Below are positions 1 to 8,308 of a stretch of 64,000 bases of DNA, piece by piece. Origin of the DNA: Alphaproteobacteria bacterium (lineage in GTDB: Bacteria > Pseudomonadota > Alphaproteobacteria > CAAHEQ01 > UBA3637); the NCBI GenBank assembly GCA_017539265.1, contig JAFYHG010000012.1:1-64000 (forward strand), given 5' to 3'. Below the pieces are notes generated by a model. It was not told the DNA's origin and did no database searches. It worked only from the letters and a program-made list of their open reading frames with translations. Within the stretch, counting starts at the first letter, position 1, and every line of letters starts with the position of its first letter. A program made the position numbers and the translations under genes.

Positions 1-38
1 GTTAACAGCCGATTGCTCTACCACTGAGCTACGCTGGA
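1..38 (-). tRNA. tRNA-Asn(GTT), cut by window edge
   Basis: Read on the minus strand, the 5' half of a tRNA is visible: acceptor strand TCCAGCG, D-arm GCTCAGTGGTAGAGC, and an anticodon loop CTGTTAA with anticodon GTT. The 3' half lies beyond the window start. It would be transcribed after tRNA-Cys, which lies upstream of it on the same strand. Confidence 0.85.
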
Positions 39-109
39 ACAGTGGACATCTATTTACACCAAAAAAAAATAAAAATCAAGTCTTTTTTTCGTATAAACAG
101 AATTTTTTT

Positions 110-184
110 TGGAGGTCGGTACCGGAATCGAACCAGTATAAAAGGATTTGCAGTCCTCTGCATAAGCCATTCTGCCAACCGACC
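110..184 (-). tRNA. tRNA-Cys(GCA) with encoded CCA
   Basis: A complete cloverleaf folds on the minus strand. The acceptor stem is GGTCGGT/ACCGACC, the D-stem has three pairs, the anticodon stem GAGGA/TCCTT carries loop CTGCAAA (anticodon GCA), and the T-arm is ACTGG-TTCGATT-CCGGT. The discriminator T is followed by an encoded CCA. All stems pair normally, unlike the initiator tRNA at 30014-30091. Confidence 0.95.
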
Positions 185-312
185 CTCAAAGGGTAAGGAT
201 ATTTTTACACGTTTTTTTCAAAAGAGTCAAGAAAAAAAGCGAATAACACTTGAATTTTTTTTATAAATAGTCTATTCTCAACCTGTTCCAAATAAAGAGG
301 GAGACGGAAATA

Positions 313-1671
313 ATGAAAGTTTTTAAATATTTAGCCTTTATTTTATGCGGTACTGCCCATATAGCTATGGCCGATACCCTACCGGAAGTGATGGCCTACA
401 CGTATGAAAACAGCCTAACACTCAGCGCCAATCGTGCCGGATTAAAGGCCATTGATGAAAAAGTGGCTCAGGCTAAATCCGGCTATCGTCCTGTTGTATT
501 GGGTGAGGCCGATGTCGCACGTGCCAGATATAAAAATACCTATGATAATGCCGCAATCGCCAACAAACAAAAGATCTATTTAACCCCGACGGATGTTTCC
601 TTATCGTTTGTGCAGCCCGTTTTTTCGGGACTTTCAACGGTAAATGCCGTTCAATCGGCTAAAGATACAGTTCGGGCAGGACGGTCAGACTTATTAAATA
701 CCGAACAGGCTGTTTTATTGGATACGGCGGCAGTCTATATGGATGTCATTCGGGATGAAGCCGTCTTAAAACTTCAAAAAAATCAAGAAAAAGTTTTACG
801 GGAACATTTGGATTCCTATCGTAAGAAACTGAAAGCGGGTGTCTTAACACGCACAGACGTAAAACAAGCCGAAGCACGTCTGGCCGGAGCGACGGCAGCA
901 AGAATTGCAGCCGAAGGGCAACTTCAGGTATCCAAAGCCAATTTTTTCAGTATCGTTGGTATTGAGCCCAAGGATTTAAAAGATGTAAAAGAAACCTTTT
1001 TCACACCACCCGAAACCTTGGATAAGGCTATTGAATCGGCTTTGGCGGGAAATCCAAAAATTAAAGCAGCCGAGTATGCCATGCGAGCCGCCGGTTCTGC
1101 CGTTAAATCTAAAAAGGGCGCTTTAGCCCCCCAAGTTAACTTAAACGGTGCCGTCGGCCGACAAAAAGAGCATGTATCCATCAAACAATCCGATTATTGG
1201 CAGGTTGGTGCGAATCTAACGGTTCCTTTATTCCAGTCAGGTAAGGAATATGCGGATATCCGTGAAGCCAGACAATTAGAAAATAAATATCGCATTTTGT
1301 GGTCAAAAACTTCCCAAGATGTACGCGCCGAAACAATCGCGGCATGGGAACGTTATAACGCAACTAAGGCACAAATGGATTCCATTCGACAACAAATCAA
1401 TGCTTCACAAATCGCGTTGGATGGTGTTATTCGGGAAGCCAATGTCGGTTCTCGCACGGTTTTAGATGTATTGGATGCCGAACAGGAGCATTTGGACAAC
1501 CAGGTATCTTTGGTTAAAGCCCATCGGGAAGAAATTGTTTCTTCCTATGCCTTAATGGCGGCGGTCGGTGAATTAAATCCGAAAGGCCTTGGATTAACGG
1601 TTGAACCTTATGACCCGAAAGATTATTATGAATCCGTTAAAAACAAATGGATCGGTTATGACATAGAATAA
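313..1671 (+). CDS. tolC: TolC-family outer membrane efflux protein
   Basis: Probable outer-membrane channel of type I secretion and tripartite efflux systems. The 452-residue length matches the family. A signal peptide (about residues 1-20, ending AMA before DTLPEV) is followed by long alternating helical segments, with the usual internal duplication: two halves, each ending in a helix-rich stretch with Gln/Ala/Asn-rich heptads (for example DVLDAEQEHLDNQVSL near residue 390). An SD-like GAGGGAGA lies just before the ATG. It is followed after 10 bases by the PopZ-like gene, a linkage common in alphaproteobacteria. The inner-membrane and adaptor partners are not in the window, so the exported substrate is unknown. 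Confidence 0.9.
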   Translation: MKVFKYLAFILCGTAHIAMADTLPEVMAYTYENSLTLSANRAGLKAIDEKVAQAKSGYRPVVLGEADVARARYKNTYDNAAIANKQKIYLTPTDVSLSFVQPVFSGLSTVNAVQSAKDTVRAGRSDLLNTEQAVLLDTAAVYMDVIRDEAVLKLQKNQEKVLREHLDSYRKKLKAGVLTRTDVKQAEARLAGATAARIAAEGQLQVSKANFFSIVGIEPKDLKDVKETFFTPPETLDKAIESALAGNPKIKAAEYAMRAAGSAVKSKKGALAPQVNLNGAVGRQKEHVSIKQSDYWQVGANLTVPLFQSGKEYADIREARQLENKYRILWSKTSQDVRAETIAAWERYNATKAQMDSIRQQINASQIALDGVIREANVGSRTVLDVLDAEQEHLDNQVSLVKAHREEIVSSYALMAAVGELNPKGLGLTVEPYDPKDYYESVKNKWIGYDIE

Positions 1672-1681
1672 GGAGCCCTCA

Positions 1682-2098
1682 ATGGATGATATAGAACAAG
1701 ACCCCGAAGAAATCCCAATGGACCAGGTACTGGCAGAAATTCGCCAAATGCTGTCGGCACAAACGACACAAACGGACAAGGTAGAGGAACCCGCTATAAA
1801 TCAAAAACCTGAAGCGAAACCGCCTGTTCCGCCGGTTATTCCGCCCCCTGCCCCAACACTGGAGAAAGTCAAACCGGAAGAACCGGATTATTTCTTGTTA
1901 ACACCGGCGATGCGGTGTGATTTACCGCCGGATTCGGAACTGTCTGAAACGGTTCAAAAGCAAACAACACGGGTTTTGAATAAACTGCAACAACAATCAA
2001 GTCCGGAACTATCTCCGGCACTTATTGAATGGCTTAATGCCAATTTACCGGCCATGATTGAAAAAGTATTAGCAAATCACTCAAAACTGGGGGGATAA
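1682..2098 (+). CDS. popZ: PopZ-like polar organising protein (DUF2497)
   Basis: Small acidic protein of 138 residues with the three-part PopZ plan. The N-terminal helix contains PMDQVLAEIRQMLS (residues about 13-26). A Pro/Glu-rich linker (about 38-75) includes PPVPPVIPPPAP. The C-terminal helical multimerisation region includes ALIEWLNANLPAMIEKVL. In Caulobacter, PopZ forms a polar condensate that anchors ParB-parS and cell-cycle proteins. Family membership is read from these conserved helices and from the position just behind a TolC-family gene. In many alphaproteobacteria valS follows; here an XRE regulator does instead. The protein is shorter than Caulobacter PopZ. Confidence 0.8.
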   Translation: MDDIEQDPEEIPMDQVLAEIRQMLSAQTTQTDKVEEPAINQKPEAKPPVPPVIPPPAPTLEKVKPEEPDYFLLTPAMRCDLPPDSELSETVQKQTTRVLNKLQQQSSPELSPALIEWLNANLPAMIEKVLANHSKLGG

Positions 2099-2099
2099 T

Positions 2100-2801
2100 A
2101 TGCGTAAATTAATCAAAAAAATCATTGAAAGAGTTCATTATAAAAATGTATCTTTAACGCGAAATCTGTCAACCCGCGGAGAAATTTCCGTCGGGCAATT
2201 AAAAGCTGCCCGTTCTCTTCTGGATTGGTCACAAGCCGACTTGGCCGCCAAATCCGGATACTCCCTGCCTGCCATCAATAACATTGAACGCGGTGTGTAT
2301 AAAGCACACTCGGCCACCATCAATGATATTATTCAAACCTTTGAACAAAACGGAATTCAGTTTATTTCATCCGGTGTTCGTTTAGAAAATTCTGACTTTC
2401 AAATTAAATTTTACGAAGGGGAAGATGCCCTTCATTATTTGCTGACAAAGGTTGGAGCCGCCTTTGAAGCGGAGGGCGATCTTTTAATTTCCGGTATCGA
2501 TGAAACAATTTTAAAAGAAAAAGCCGGTGATGATTTAAAAAAATGCCTTTCTATCATAAAACAAAAACATGTTCAGGTACGTGTTTTATGCCATCGTGCC
2601 GATAAAGGTGAAGTGATCTTTCCGAACATAAAGCAAAAAATCGTACCGGATGACGTTCCATTAATACCAACCTTTATCTACCAAGGTCGTGTGGCACTTG
2701 TATTTTTGGGTAATCCTATCTATGTGTGTATTTTATATAATCCGTCCCTTTTTAAAACATCCGTCGATTCGTTTGAACATCTTTGGAAAACAACGCGTTA
2801 A
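2100..2801 (+). CDS. XRE-family helix-turn-helix regulator
   Basis: A 233-residue protein. Residues about 30-85 form a Cro/CI-type HTH: QLKAARSLLDWSQADLA, the recognition-helix region SGYSLPAINNIERG, then a helix ending in FEQNGIQFI. The C-terminal 150 residues resemble no domain I can name and may sense a ligand or form a phospholipase-D-like or Rossmann-like fold (motif VRVLCHRADKGE near 155). It starts two bases after the popZ stop. Its last codons (SFEHLWKTTR) lie within the left copy of a 46-bp direct repeat that brackets the next 2.4 kb, so its 3' end marks an insertion point. Target genes are unknown. Confidence 0.75.
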   Translation: MRKLIKKIIERVHYKNVSLTRNLSTRGEISVGQLKAARSLLDWSQADLAAKSGYSLPAINNIERGVYKAHSATINDIIQTFEQNGIQFISSGVRLENSDFQIKFYEGEDALHYLLTKVGAAFEAEGDLLISGIDETILKEKAGDDLKKCLSIIKQKHVQVRVLCHRADKGEVIFPNIKQKIVPDDVPLIPTFIYQGRVALVFLGNPIYVCILYNPSLFKTSVDSFEHLWKTTR

Positions 2802-2809
2802 ATCGGTTT
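2764..2809. repeat. 46-bp direct repeat, left copy (XRE gene 3' end)
   Basis: This stretch covers the last codons and stop of the XRE gene. It recurs at 5244-5289 with 44 of 46 bases identical; the differences are at 2786 (g to a) and 2802 (a to g). The pair brackets island A. Compare the 24-bp pair at 53182-53205 and 55394-55417. Confidence 0.9.
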
Positions 2810-2822
2810 AGGTAGTAGTTGG

Positions 2823-3011
2823 ATGTTGGATTTAAATGTTAGCTTAATTCTAATTATTTTCCTATTAGGATTTACCTATTTCTATATTATCGGTGATACA
2901 ATTTTATATCTGGCAAAACAACCTTTTCGCAATTACTTTGCCCCGATTGTGGGATATGTATTTAGGCTCTTGACTAGTATCTATGGAAGAAGTATAGTAA
3001 AAGAGTATTAA
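2823..3011 (+). pseudogene. 5' fragment of a paralogue of the membrane protein at 3429
   Basis: The first 47 or so residues align without gaps to the N-terminus of the protein encoded at 3429-5219: both have YFYIIG, TIL, and NYFAP or HYFAP followed by a GY. After the GYVF motif the similarity stops and the frame ends 15 residues later, where the IS remnant begins. Only about one tenth of the full-length protein is left. I read it as the remains of a related gene cut off by an insertion or deletion, not as a functional 62-residue protein. Confidence 0.7.
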
Positions 3012-3023
3012 ATACAATAGGTT

Positions 3024-3398
3024 AAGTCAATATCAAATTAAAAAAAATAATTTTGTGTTTTTTTGAGGACATCACAGCGAGTTCTGCTGTGAAAGTTTTA
3101 GGGATAAATCGGAACACGATAAATGCGTATTATAATGCATTCAGAGGGAAGATTTTGGAACATTCATTAAAAGAACAAGAGAAAGAATTGGGAGAATTTG
3201 AACTGGATGAAAGTTATTTTGGCGCTCGCCGGGTTCGTGGATAGAGAGGACGCGGAGCAGCCGGAAAGACGTCAGTTTTTGACCGATGAAAAATTTATCT
3301 TGCATTTAAAAGAATCTGAGTGTAGATTTAATCACAGAGGTGATGATTTTGCATCCTTTATTGAACACATTTTTTTATCAAAAATTAAAAGATGCTAG
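3024..3398 (+). pseudogene. IS1595-family (IS1016/ISXO2-like) transposase remnant
   Basis: Three pieces of a DDE transposase are visible in different frames. From 3024: LSQYQIKKNNFVFF. From about 3064: EDITASS, VLGINRNTINAYY, and DESYFGARRVRG followed by an in-frame TAG where the family has Lys, then RGRGAAGKT. From about 3300: LHLKESECRFNHR and ASFIEHIFL. The DESYFG Asp-Glu region and the RGRGAAGKT stretch are typical of IS1595-family enzymes. At least one frameshift, one nonsense codon and an internal deletion (the middle of the catalytic domain is missing) make it inactive. No terminal inverted repeats were recognised. A related 3' remnant lies at 53352-53402. Confidence 0.8.
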
Positions 3399-3428
3399 TC
3401 TAGAGCCTTTTGTTAAAAGAAGGTATTT

Positions 3429-5219
3429 ATGACAAATTTGGATTTAGGACTGATACTAACATTAGCTTTTGTTATGTATGTATATTTTTACATTATTGGC
3501 GGAACAATTTTAGGTTTGTTAAAATGGGATTTTAGCCACTATTTTGCTCCTTTGTTAGGATATGCGTTTTTTTCGTACCTCTGTTTTGGATTGCTTTATC
3601 TAACAACAGATTTTTGGTGTGTGTTATCATTTTTTTTGCTGTTGCCGATTGGGTGTATATTTTTATCTAAAAAGAAAAAAGTTGTTTTCCCGGACCCGCC
3701 CTATTTTGCCTTGTTTTTGTCACTAATAATTTCTGCATATGCTTTATATATATTATACCCCAAATTTTCAGCCGAGGGTATTTCTTGGATCCGCCCCGTA
3801 TTTGATCATAGAAAGATGGTTTTTATATCATCTATTGCTCATTCGGGGGTTCCTGTAGTTAACCCCTTTTGTGCTTTTCCGGATAAAAGTTATTATTATT
3901 TTTTGTTTTATGTTCCTTTGTCGGTTTTTAAAATTATTTTTCAAGCCTCTGCATATGAGATTGAATTGGCTGGAGAAGTGTTAACATGCATTCTTTGTTT
4001 CCCATTTATCGTAGGATGTGTTTGTTTACTCAAAAAGAAAGAATGTTCATGGCTAGGAGTCATCGTTTGTTTCCTGTTTGCATTAATGAATAAAAGAATA
4101 GAGTCGATATTTGCCTTTAAAGGTTATTTCGGAATGGATCCTATTTTAAATACAGTATTGTGGACACCGAATACCTTTCTATCCGCTTCATTTCTGATTT
4201 TTTCCCTATATTGGATACATATTAAAAAGTTTGAGCATATGTATATTCCGGCATTGCTTATAGCGGTTTCACTTGGGCTTTCTTCTTATATTTTTGTGGT
4301 AGCTTTTGGGGGATTGGCTTTATTCTACTTATATGAATTTTTATTGAGTTTTGAAAAGAAAAAAATATTTATTAAAATAAGCGCCTTTGCCGGATGTGTT
4401 TTTTTGTTATCACTACCATTTTTATTAGTGCAATCAGGCGCTAACAAAATTGGTGGATTTCCAGTGGCTTTTGCGCTTTATGATTGGGCTAAGATTGATA
4501 GTGTATCGCAAAAATTTATTGGATTTTGGACAATCTTTCTATGCGCACAAATGCCGTTAATTTTGCTGATTAACTTTAAATTTTTAAAGGTTGCTACTTT
4601 TAAGAAATATACTGTTTTTTATTCCGCTATCATAGCTTCTTTGCTTATCTCATGCTGTTTACAAACAACCATTTATCAAAATGATTTAGGATGGCGATCT
4701 TGTTTTGTCGCAATTGAGTTATTAACAATTTTTGCAATCTACTATACAGGAACAATAAAAAACAGATTTTTAAAAATTCTTGTCGTTTTAGCATCTTTAT
4801 ATTTTATATCATTCCCATTTATTGATGATGAAAGAAAGTATGATATTCCTTTAACGGAGGAAACGATATCGGCAATCCAAAGTCATGTAAAGAAAGATGA
4901 ATATTATTTAAATCACATTTATCGTGAAAAATTTCCTGGAAATCTTGCTTTTTCCTTCTTTTCAGAAAGAAAAAGTTGTTATCAATCATATCAGTCTGTG
5001 CGAGCCTATGGATCACATGATTTTCTGGATTTTAAATTTACCATCAAACGGATCTTTAATGGTTCTGTATCGATGGAAGATATTAAACAAGCCCATGATT
5101 TAAAATGCAGTAAATTTATTTTCTTTCAAACGGATAAAAATTTTAAAGAGGAAGAAAAGCTGATGGCACTAGGTCTCAAAAAAATATATGAAAATAGCCA
5201 AATAAAAATATGGGAATAA
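3429..5219 (+). CDS. Polytopic membrane protein, possibly GT-C-like; function unknown
   Basis: A 596-residue protein with about eleven to thirteen hydrophobic segments in the first 470 residues and a soluble C-terminal 125 residues. A loop after the fourth segment or so reads WIRPVFDHRKMVFISSI, then VPVVNPFCAFPDKSYYYF. A short acidic or aromatic loop in that place is reminiscent of GT-C glycosyltransferases and DUF2298-like proteins, but I see no diagnostic motif. It is markedly AT-rich, uses rare codons compared with its neighbours, and is the only intact gene of island A. A role in cell-surface polysaccharide assembly is a guess based on topology and the parallel with island B. SD AAGAAGG precedes the start. 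Confidence 0.7.
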   Translation: MTNLDLGLILTLAFVMYVYFYIIGGTILGLLKWDFSHYFAPLLGYAFFSYLCFGLLYLTTDFWCVLSFFLLLPIGCIFLSKKKKVVFPDPPYFALFLSLIISAYALYILYPKFSAEGISWIRPVFDHRKMVFISSIAHSGVPVVNPFCAFPDKSYYYFLFYVPLSVFKIIFQASAYEIELAGEVLTCILCFPFIVGCVCLLKKKECSWLGVIVCFLFALMNKRIESIFAFKGYFGMDPILNTVLWTPNTFLSASFLIFSLYWIHIKKFEHMYIPALLIAVSLGLSSYIFVVAFGGLALFYLYEFLLSFEKKKIFIKISAFAGCVFLLSLPFLLVQSGANKIGGFPVAFALYDWAKIDSVSQKFIGFWTIFLCAQMPLILLINFKFLKVATFKKYTVFYSAIIASLLISCCLQTTIYQNDLGWRSCFVAIELLTIFAIYYTGTIKNRFLKILVVLASLYFISFPFIDDERKYDIPLTEETISAIQSHVKKDEYYLNHIYREKFPGNLAFSFFSERKSCYQSYQSVRAYGSHDFLDFKFTIKRIFNGSVSMEDIKQAHDLKCSKFIFFQTDKNFKEEEKLMALGLKKIYENSQIKIWE

Positions 5220-5243
5220 CATCCCCACCTTCTAGGATACTTA

Positions 5244-5289
5244 TCGATTCGTTTGAACATCTTTGAAAAACAACGCGTTAAGTCGGTTT
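5244..5289. repeat. 46-bp direct repeat, right copy (decayed XRE gene end)
   Basis: Copy of 2764-2809. In the frame of the XRE gene it would read DSFEHL, then TGA in place of the Trp codon, then KTTR and TAA. It is therefore a non-coding relic of the gene end. The hairpin terminator at 5339 lies 50 bases downstream, where the terminator of the XRE operon would be expected if the island were absent. Confidence 0.9.
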
Positions 5290-5338
5290 TATATATTTTT
5301 TATACAAAAACTATACAAAAAACATAGAGCCTCTATTT

Positions 5339-5359
5339 AAAGGGGCTTTTCCCCTTTTC
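5339..5359 (+). terminator. Intrinsic terminator after island A
   Basis: Hairpin AAAGGGG-CTTTT-CCCCTTT followed by TT. It probably ended the tolC-popZ-XRE transcript before island A was inserted. Confidence 0.6.
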
Positions 5360-5424
5360 AATACTGTATTTTATGATATCCTGAAAGTGTGGAGAGAGTT
5401 CCACATCAAACTAAGGAGGATAAC

Positions 5425-6372
5425 ATGAAAAGTATTGTAAAAGAATCTGTCATGAAATTGCTTGCGTTAGCAGCGGTTTTTTGGCCGTTTGAAAAGGTAG
5501 AGTCTGCCCAAAATTCTGAAAGCGGAATTAAATCCCAAGCAGAGTTGACGTATTTCAACAACTTGGAACAGGATGGGGATCGTCCTTTGTACTATGAAAC
5601 ATGCTTACTTCCAAAAGTATCGGTGGAAAAAGATGATAAGAAAGTCGGATTCGAGGGTTGCTATTGGCGTTTTGGAGATACAAAAGGAAATGTCTCGGAT
5701 TGGTGGCGCTTGGCATCTCATGTTAACTTTGAAAATGAGGATTTCAGATTACGGCTCGGTCGGGTTCTGGTCCGTGAGTACGCCGGTTACGTCTATTGTC
5801 CGACTACGCCCCGGTTCGATAATATCTCAACAGCAAAAGGTGTCGGTGTTGGCCTTACGGGTATTAATTTCGAACATAAATCATCGGGTTTTGGTTTTGG
5901 AGTAGCCTCCAGTAACAACCAGATGAACCCCAGCGATTGGGATACCGGATATCTGACGTGGCATAAAGAATTGTGTGATGAATTCGCCGTTCAAGCCCAT
6001 ATCGGCGGCACGCGTTCCGAATTAACCCGTGCCGGTCTTACCGCCAAATGGAAACCACGTCAGGATGTCACCATTGTTGGCGAAGCCATTTACAAGGATA
6101 AAGAAATGTCCGAATTCTTGACAGCAGGTTGGCAAATCACCGATAACTTAAAGGCTTTCGGCGGATTTGAAGTGACACATCCCGATCAAGGAAAAGCGAC
6201 AGGGCTTGCCACCGCCGGTTTGGATTACCATCTGGGGAAAAGCGGCGTCCACATTTTTGCCGGCGTACATCAGGAAGTGGGGGGCGAACGAACCACTTCC
6301 GCCGTGGTCGGCCTCCGCTTTCAGGGCACGATTAAAGCAGCCAAAGACAAGTTTGATTGCAACGGCTTTTAA
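5425..6372 (+). CDS. Secreted, probably outer-membrane beta-barrel protein of unknown function
   Basis: The start at 5425 is chosen because AAGGAGG lies 7 bases upstream; an in-frame codon at 5389 has no SD. The 315-residue product begins with a signal-like segment (VMKLLALAAVFWPF, cleavage probably after VESA). The body shows alternating polar and hydrophobic strands with Gly and aromatic residues, such as EDFRLRLGRVLV, GVGVGLTGINFEHK and TTSAVVGLRFQG near the end, which suggests a small barrel. There is no C-terminal Phe/Trp in strict barrel style, because the last ten residues form a charged tail ending FDCNGF. I do not recognise the family. Confidence 0.6.
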   Translation: MKSIVKESVMKLLALAAVFWPFEKVESAQNSESGIKSQAELTYFNNLEQDGDRPLYYETCLLPKVSVEKDDKKVGFEGCYWRFGDTKGNVSDWWRLASHVNFENEDFRLRLGRVLVREYAGYVYCPTTPRFDNISTAKGVGVGLTGINFEHKSSGFGFGVASSNNQMNPSDWDTGYLTWHKELCDEFAVQAHIGGTRSELTRAGLTAKWKPRQDVTIVGEAIYKDKEMSEFLTAGWQITDNLKAFGGFEVTHPDQGKATGLATAGLDYHLGKSGVHIFAGVHQEVGGERTTSAVVGLRFQGTIKAAKDKFDCNGF

Positions 6373-6382
6373 TAAAAAATGC

Positions 6383-6411
6383 TTGACAGCAGGGCAATAA
6401 GTTGCTAAAAT
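6383..6411 (+). promoter_or_regulatory. Promoter of dtd, predicted leaderless
   Basis: TTGACA at 6383-6388, a 17-base spacer, TAAAAT at 6406-6411. The dtd ATG begins 8 bases after the -10 box, so transcription should start at or within a base or two of the start codon. There is no SD. Confidence 0.75.
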
Positions 6412-6419
6412 GCGGATTT

Positions 6420-6863
6420 ATGAAAATAGTCATACAGCGCGTAAAAGAATCGTCCGTTTCCATATCCGGTCAAGTTGTCGGTAAAGTCGGACAGGGTGTT
6501 TATGTCCTGACGGGAATAGAACCCACAGATACTGAAAAAGAATTGGATTGGATGGCGGGAAAACTTGCGAACCTGCGCATCTTTGAAGATGAAGCCGGAA
6601 AAATGAATTTATCTCTGTTGGATATACGTGGAGGGGCCCTTATTATTTCACAGTTCACCTTGCTTGCCGATTGTGTCAAAGGGCGCCGGCCTTCTTTTAT
6701 CGGTGCGGGTAATCCGGAAACGGCCGAAAAACTCTACCTGAAATTTTTGGATAAAGTAGCGGCCTTGGGTGTACCGGTGGCGCATGGTGTATTCGGTGCC
6801 GATATGCAGGTTTATATTCATAACGACGGACCGGTCACTTTTGTATTGGAGAGTCCTAAATGA
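6420..6863 (+). CDS. dtd: D-aminoacyl-tRNA deacylase
   Basis: Removes D-amino acids (and glycine from tRNA-Ala) mis-attached to tRNA, in the cytosol. The 147-residue length fits the family. The start at 6420 gives the canonical N-terminus MKIVIQRV. Both active-site signatures are present: SQFTLLA at residues 77-83 and NDGPVT near residue 135, which carries the cross-subunit Gly-Pro motif. No SD precedes the ATG; the promoter at 6383-6411 predicts a leaderless message. The stop overlaps the start of the following 55-residue gene (ATGA), so the two are probably co-translated, with murA next. Confidence 0.93.
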   Translation: MKIVIQRVKESSVSISGQVVGKVGQGVYVLTGIEPTDTEKELDWMAGKLANLRIFEDEAGKMNLSLLDIRGGALIISQFTLLADCVKGRRPSFIGAGNPETAEKLYLKFLDKVAALGVPVAHGVFGADMQVYIHNDGPVTFVLESPK

Positions 6864-7027
6864 CCGAAAAACAAAATACGTTTGAAGCACAGGCGCGTGA
6901 GAACCTGACGATGTCCGATAAAAAAATGGCCGCTTTTTTAAAAGAAGCCGCAGCGTTGCGCAGAAATCTTAAAAATCGCAAAAAGCAACAACAGGAAAGG
7001 CAAAATAAATGTATGCGTTCAAAATAA
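6860..7027 (+). CDS. Small basic protein between dtd and murA
   Basis: A 55-codon frame starts in the ATGA overlap with dtd and runs 19 bases into murA, ending at TAA 7025-7027. The product is highly charged and mostly helical, with a Lys/Arg/Gln-rich end (LRRNLKNRKKQQQERQ). Tight packing on both sides and good codon use support a real gene. Short basic proteins of this kind occur next to murA in alphaproteobacteria, as far as I recall. The function is unknown; binding to RNA or the ribosome would be a guess. Confidence 0.6.
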   Translation: MTEKQNTFEAQARENLTMSDKKMAAFLKEAAALRRNLKNRKKQQQERQNKCMRSK

Positions 7028-8265
7028 ACGGGGGTAAAAAATTATCGGGAACCGTTCGGGTAAAGGGCGCTAAAAATGCGATTTTGCCGTTAATGGCAGC
7101 GGCACTCTTGACAGATGAACCGATAACACTTTCGAACATTTCTTATCTATCGGATGTTGTAACGCTTTCGGAACTGTTAAAGAATATGGGTGCCGATATC
7201 AAATGCGATTCGGATTCGATGACCATTAAGTGCAATCAAATCACAAGCACAACCGCACCTTATGAGTACGTTTCAAAAATGCGGGCCACTTTTTGGGTAT
7301 TGGGTCCCCTTTTGGGTCGGTTCCACGAGGCCAAAGTCTCCCTCCCCGGCGGATGCGCCATCGGGGCAAGACCTGTGGATTTATACATTAAAGCCTTAGA
7401 AAACATGGGCGCCGATATCGGGGTTGAAAACGGATATGTGGTTGCTAAAGGGAAATTAAAGGCCGCCGAAATTTCTTTCCCAAAAATTTCCGTCGGAGCT
7501 ACCCATAATACCATTATGGCTGCGGTATTAACCCCCGGCACAACGGTTATCCATAATCCGGCATTGGAACCCGAAGCAATAGACCTTATTTTACTGCTTC
7601 AAAAAATGGGGGCAGATATTCAGGGAATCGGAACCCGAACATTAACGATTAAAGGCGTTAAAAAACTTCATGGTGCCACACATACGGTAGTTGCCGACCG
7701 GATAGAAACGGCCACTTTTACCGTAGCATCGGCCCTGACAAAGGGGAAGATAATGATAGAGGGCGGTCGAACGGATTTGATGCAAGCCGTTGTCGATACC
7801 CTAACCCCCAGTGGCATTGAACTGACGCAAACGCCTAAGGGGGTGTTGGTAGATTCCACAAAAGCAATTTTAACGGCCGTTCCCGTAACGACATCGGAAT
7901 ATCCGGGTTTCCCGACCGATTCGCAACCTCTGTTAACAACTATGCTGTCATTGGCGAAAGGCGATTCTTTGGTAACTGAACGAATCTACGAAAACCGCTT
8001 TATGCACGTGCCAGAGCTCAACCGCATGGGTGCAAATATTGATGTTTTGGATAACAAGCGCATTTTAATCCATGGGGTTCCCAAATTGTCGGGTGCAATT
8101 GTTACTTCTTCGGACTTAAGGGGTGGAGTCGGCCTGGTACTGGCGGGTCTTGCGGCAACGGGGGAGACAATTGTCCAACGTGTCTATCATGTTGACCGCG
8201 GTTATGACCATATAGAAAATAAACTAAACGCCATCGGCGCCGATATTACCCGTTTTAAGCAATAA
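7009..8265 (+). CDS. murA: UDP-N-acetylglucosamine 1-carboxyvinyltransferase
   Basis: First committed step of peptidoglycan synthesis: transfers enolpyruvate from PEP to UDP-GlcNAc in the cytosol. The 418-residue length is standard. The substrate-binding KNAILP sits at 22-27 and the catalytic loop GGCAIGARP places the nucleophilic Cys at residue 116, so a fosfomycin-sensitive type active site is intact. The C-terminal domain has the expected GYDHIENKL region. It overlaps the preceding 55-aa gene and ends just before a terminator shared with the convergent gene at 8309. Confidence 0.97.
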   Translation: MYAFKINGGKKLSGTVRVKGAKNAILPLMAAALLTDEPITLSNISYLSDVVTLSELLKNMGADIKCDSDSMTIKCNQITSTTAPYEYVSKMRATFWVLGPLLGRFHEAKVSLPGGCAIGARPVDLYIKALENMGADIGVENGYVVAKGKLKAAEISFPKISVGATHNTIMAAVLTPGTTVIHNPALEPEAIDLILLLQKMGADIQGIGTRTLTIKGVKKLHGATHTVVADRIETATFTVASALTKGKIMIEGGRTDLMQAVVDTLTPSGIELTQTPKGVLVDSTKAILTAVPVTTSEYPGFPTDSQPLLTTMLSLAKGDSLVTERIYENRFMHVPELNRMGANIDVLDNKRILIHGVPKLSGAIVTSSDLRGGVGLVLAGLAATGETIVQRVYHVDRGYDHIENKLNAIGADITRFKQ

Positions 8266-8269
8266 AAAA

Positions 8270-8290
8270 CAGGCCATAAAGGCCTGCTTT
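8270..8290. terminator. Bidirectional terminator after murA
   Basis: CAGGCC-ATAAA-GGCCTG with A-rich left and T-rich right flanks, placed between two convergent genes. It can stop transcription in both directions. Confidence 0.75.
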
Positions 8291-8308
8291 AAAACTCTTT
8301 TATCAAAT

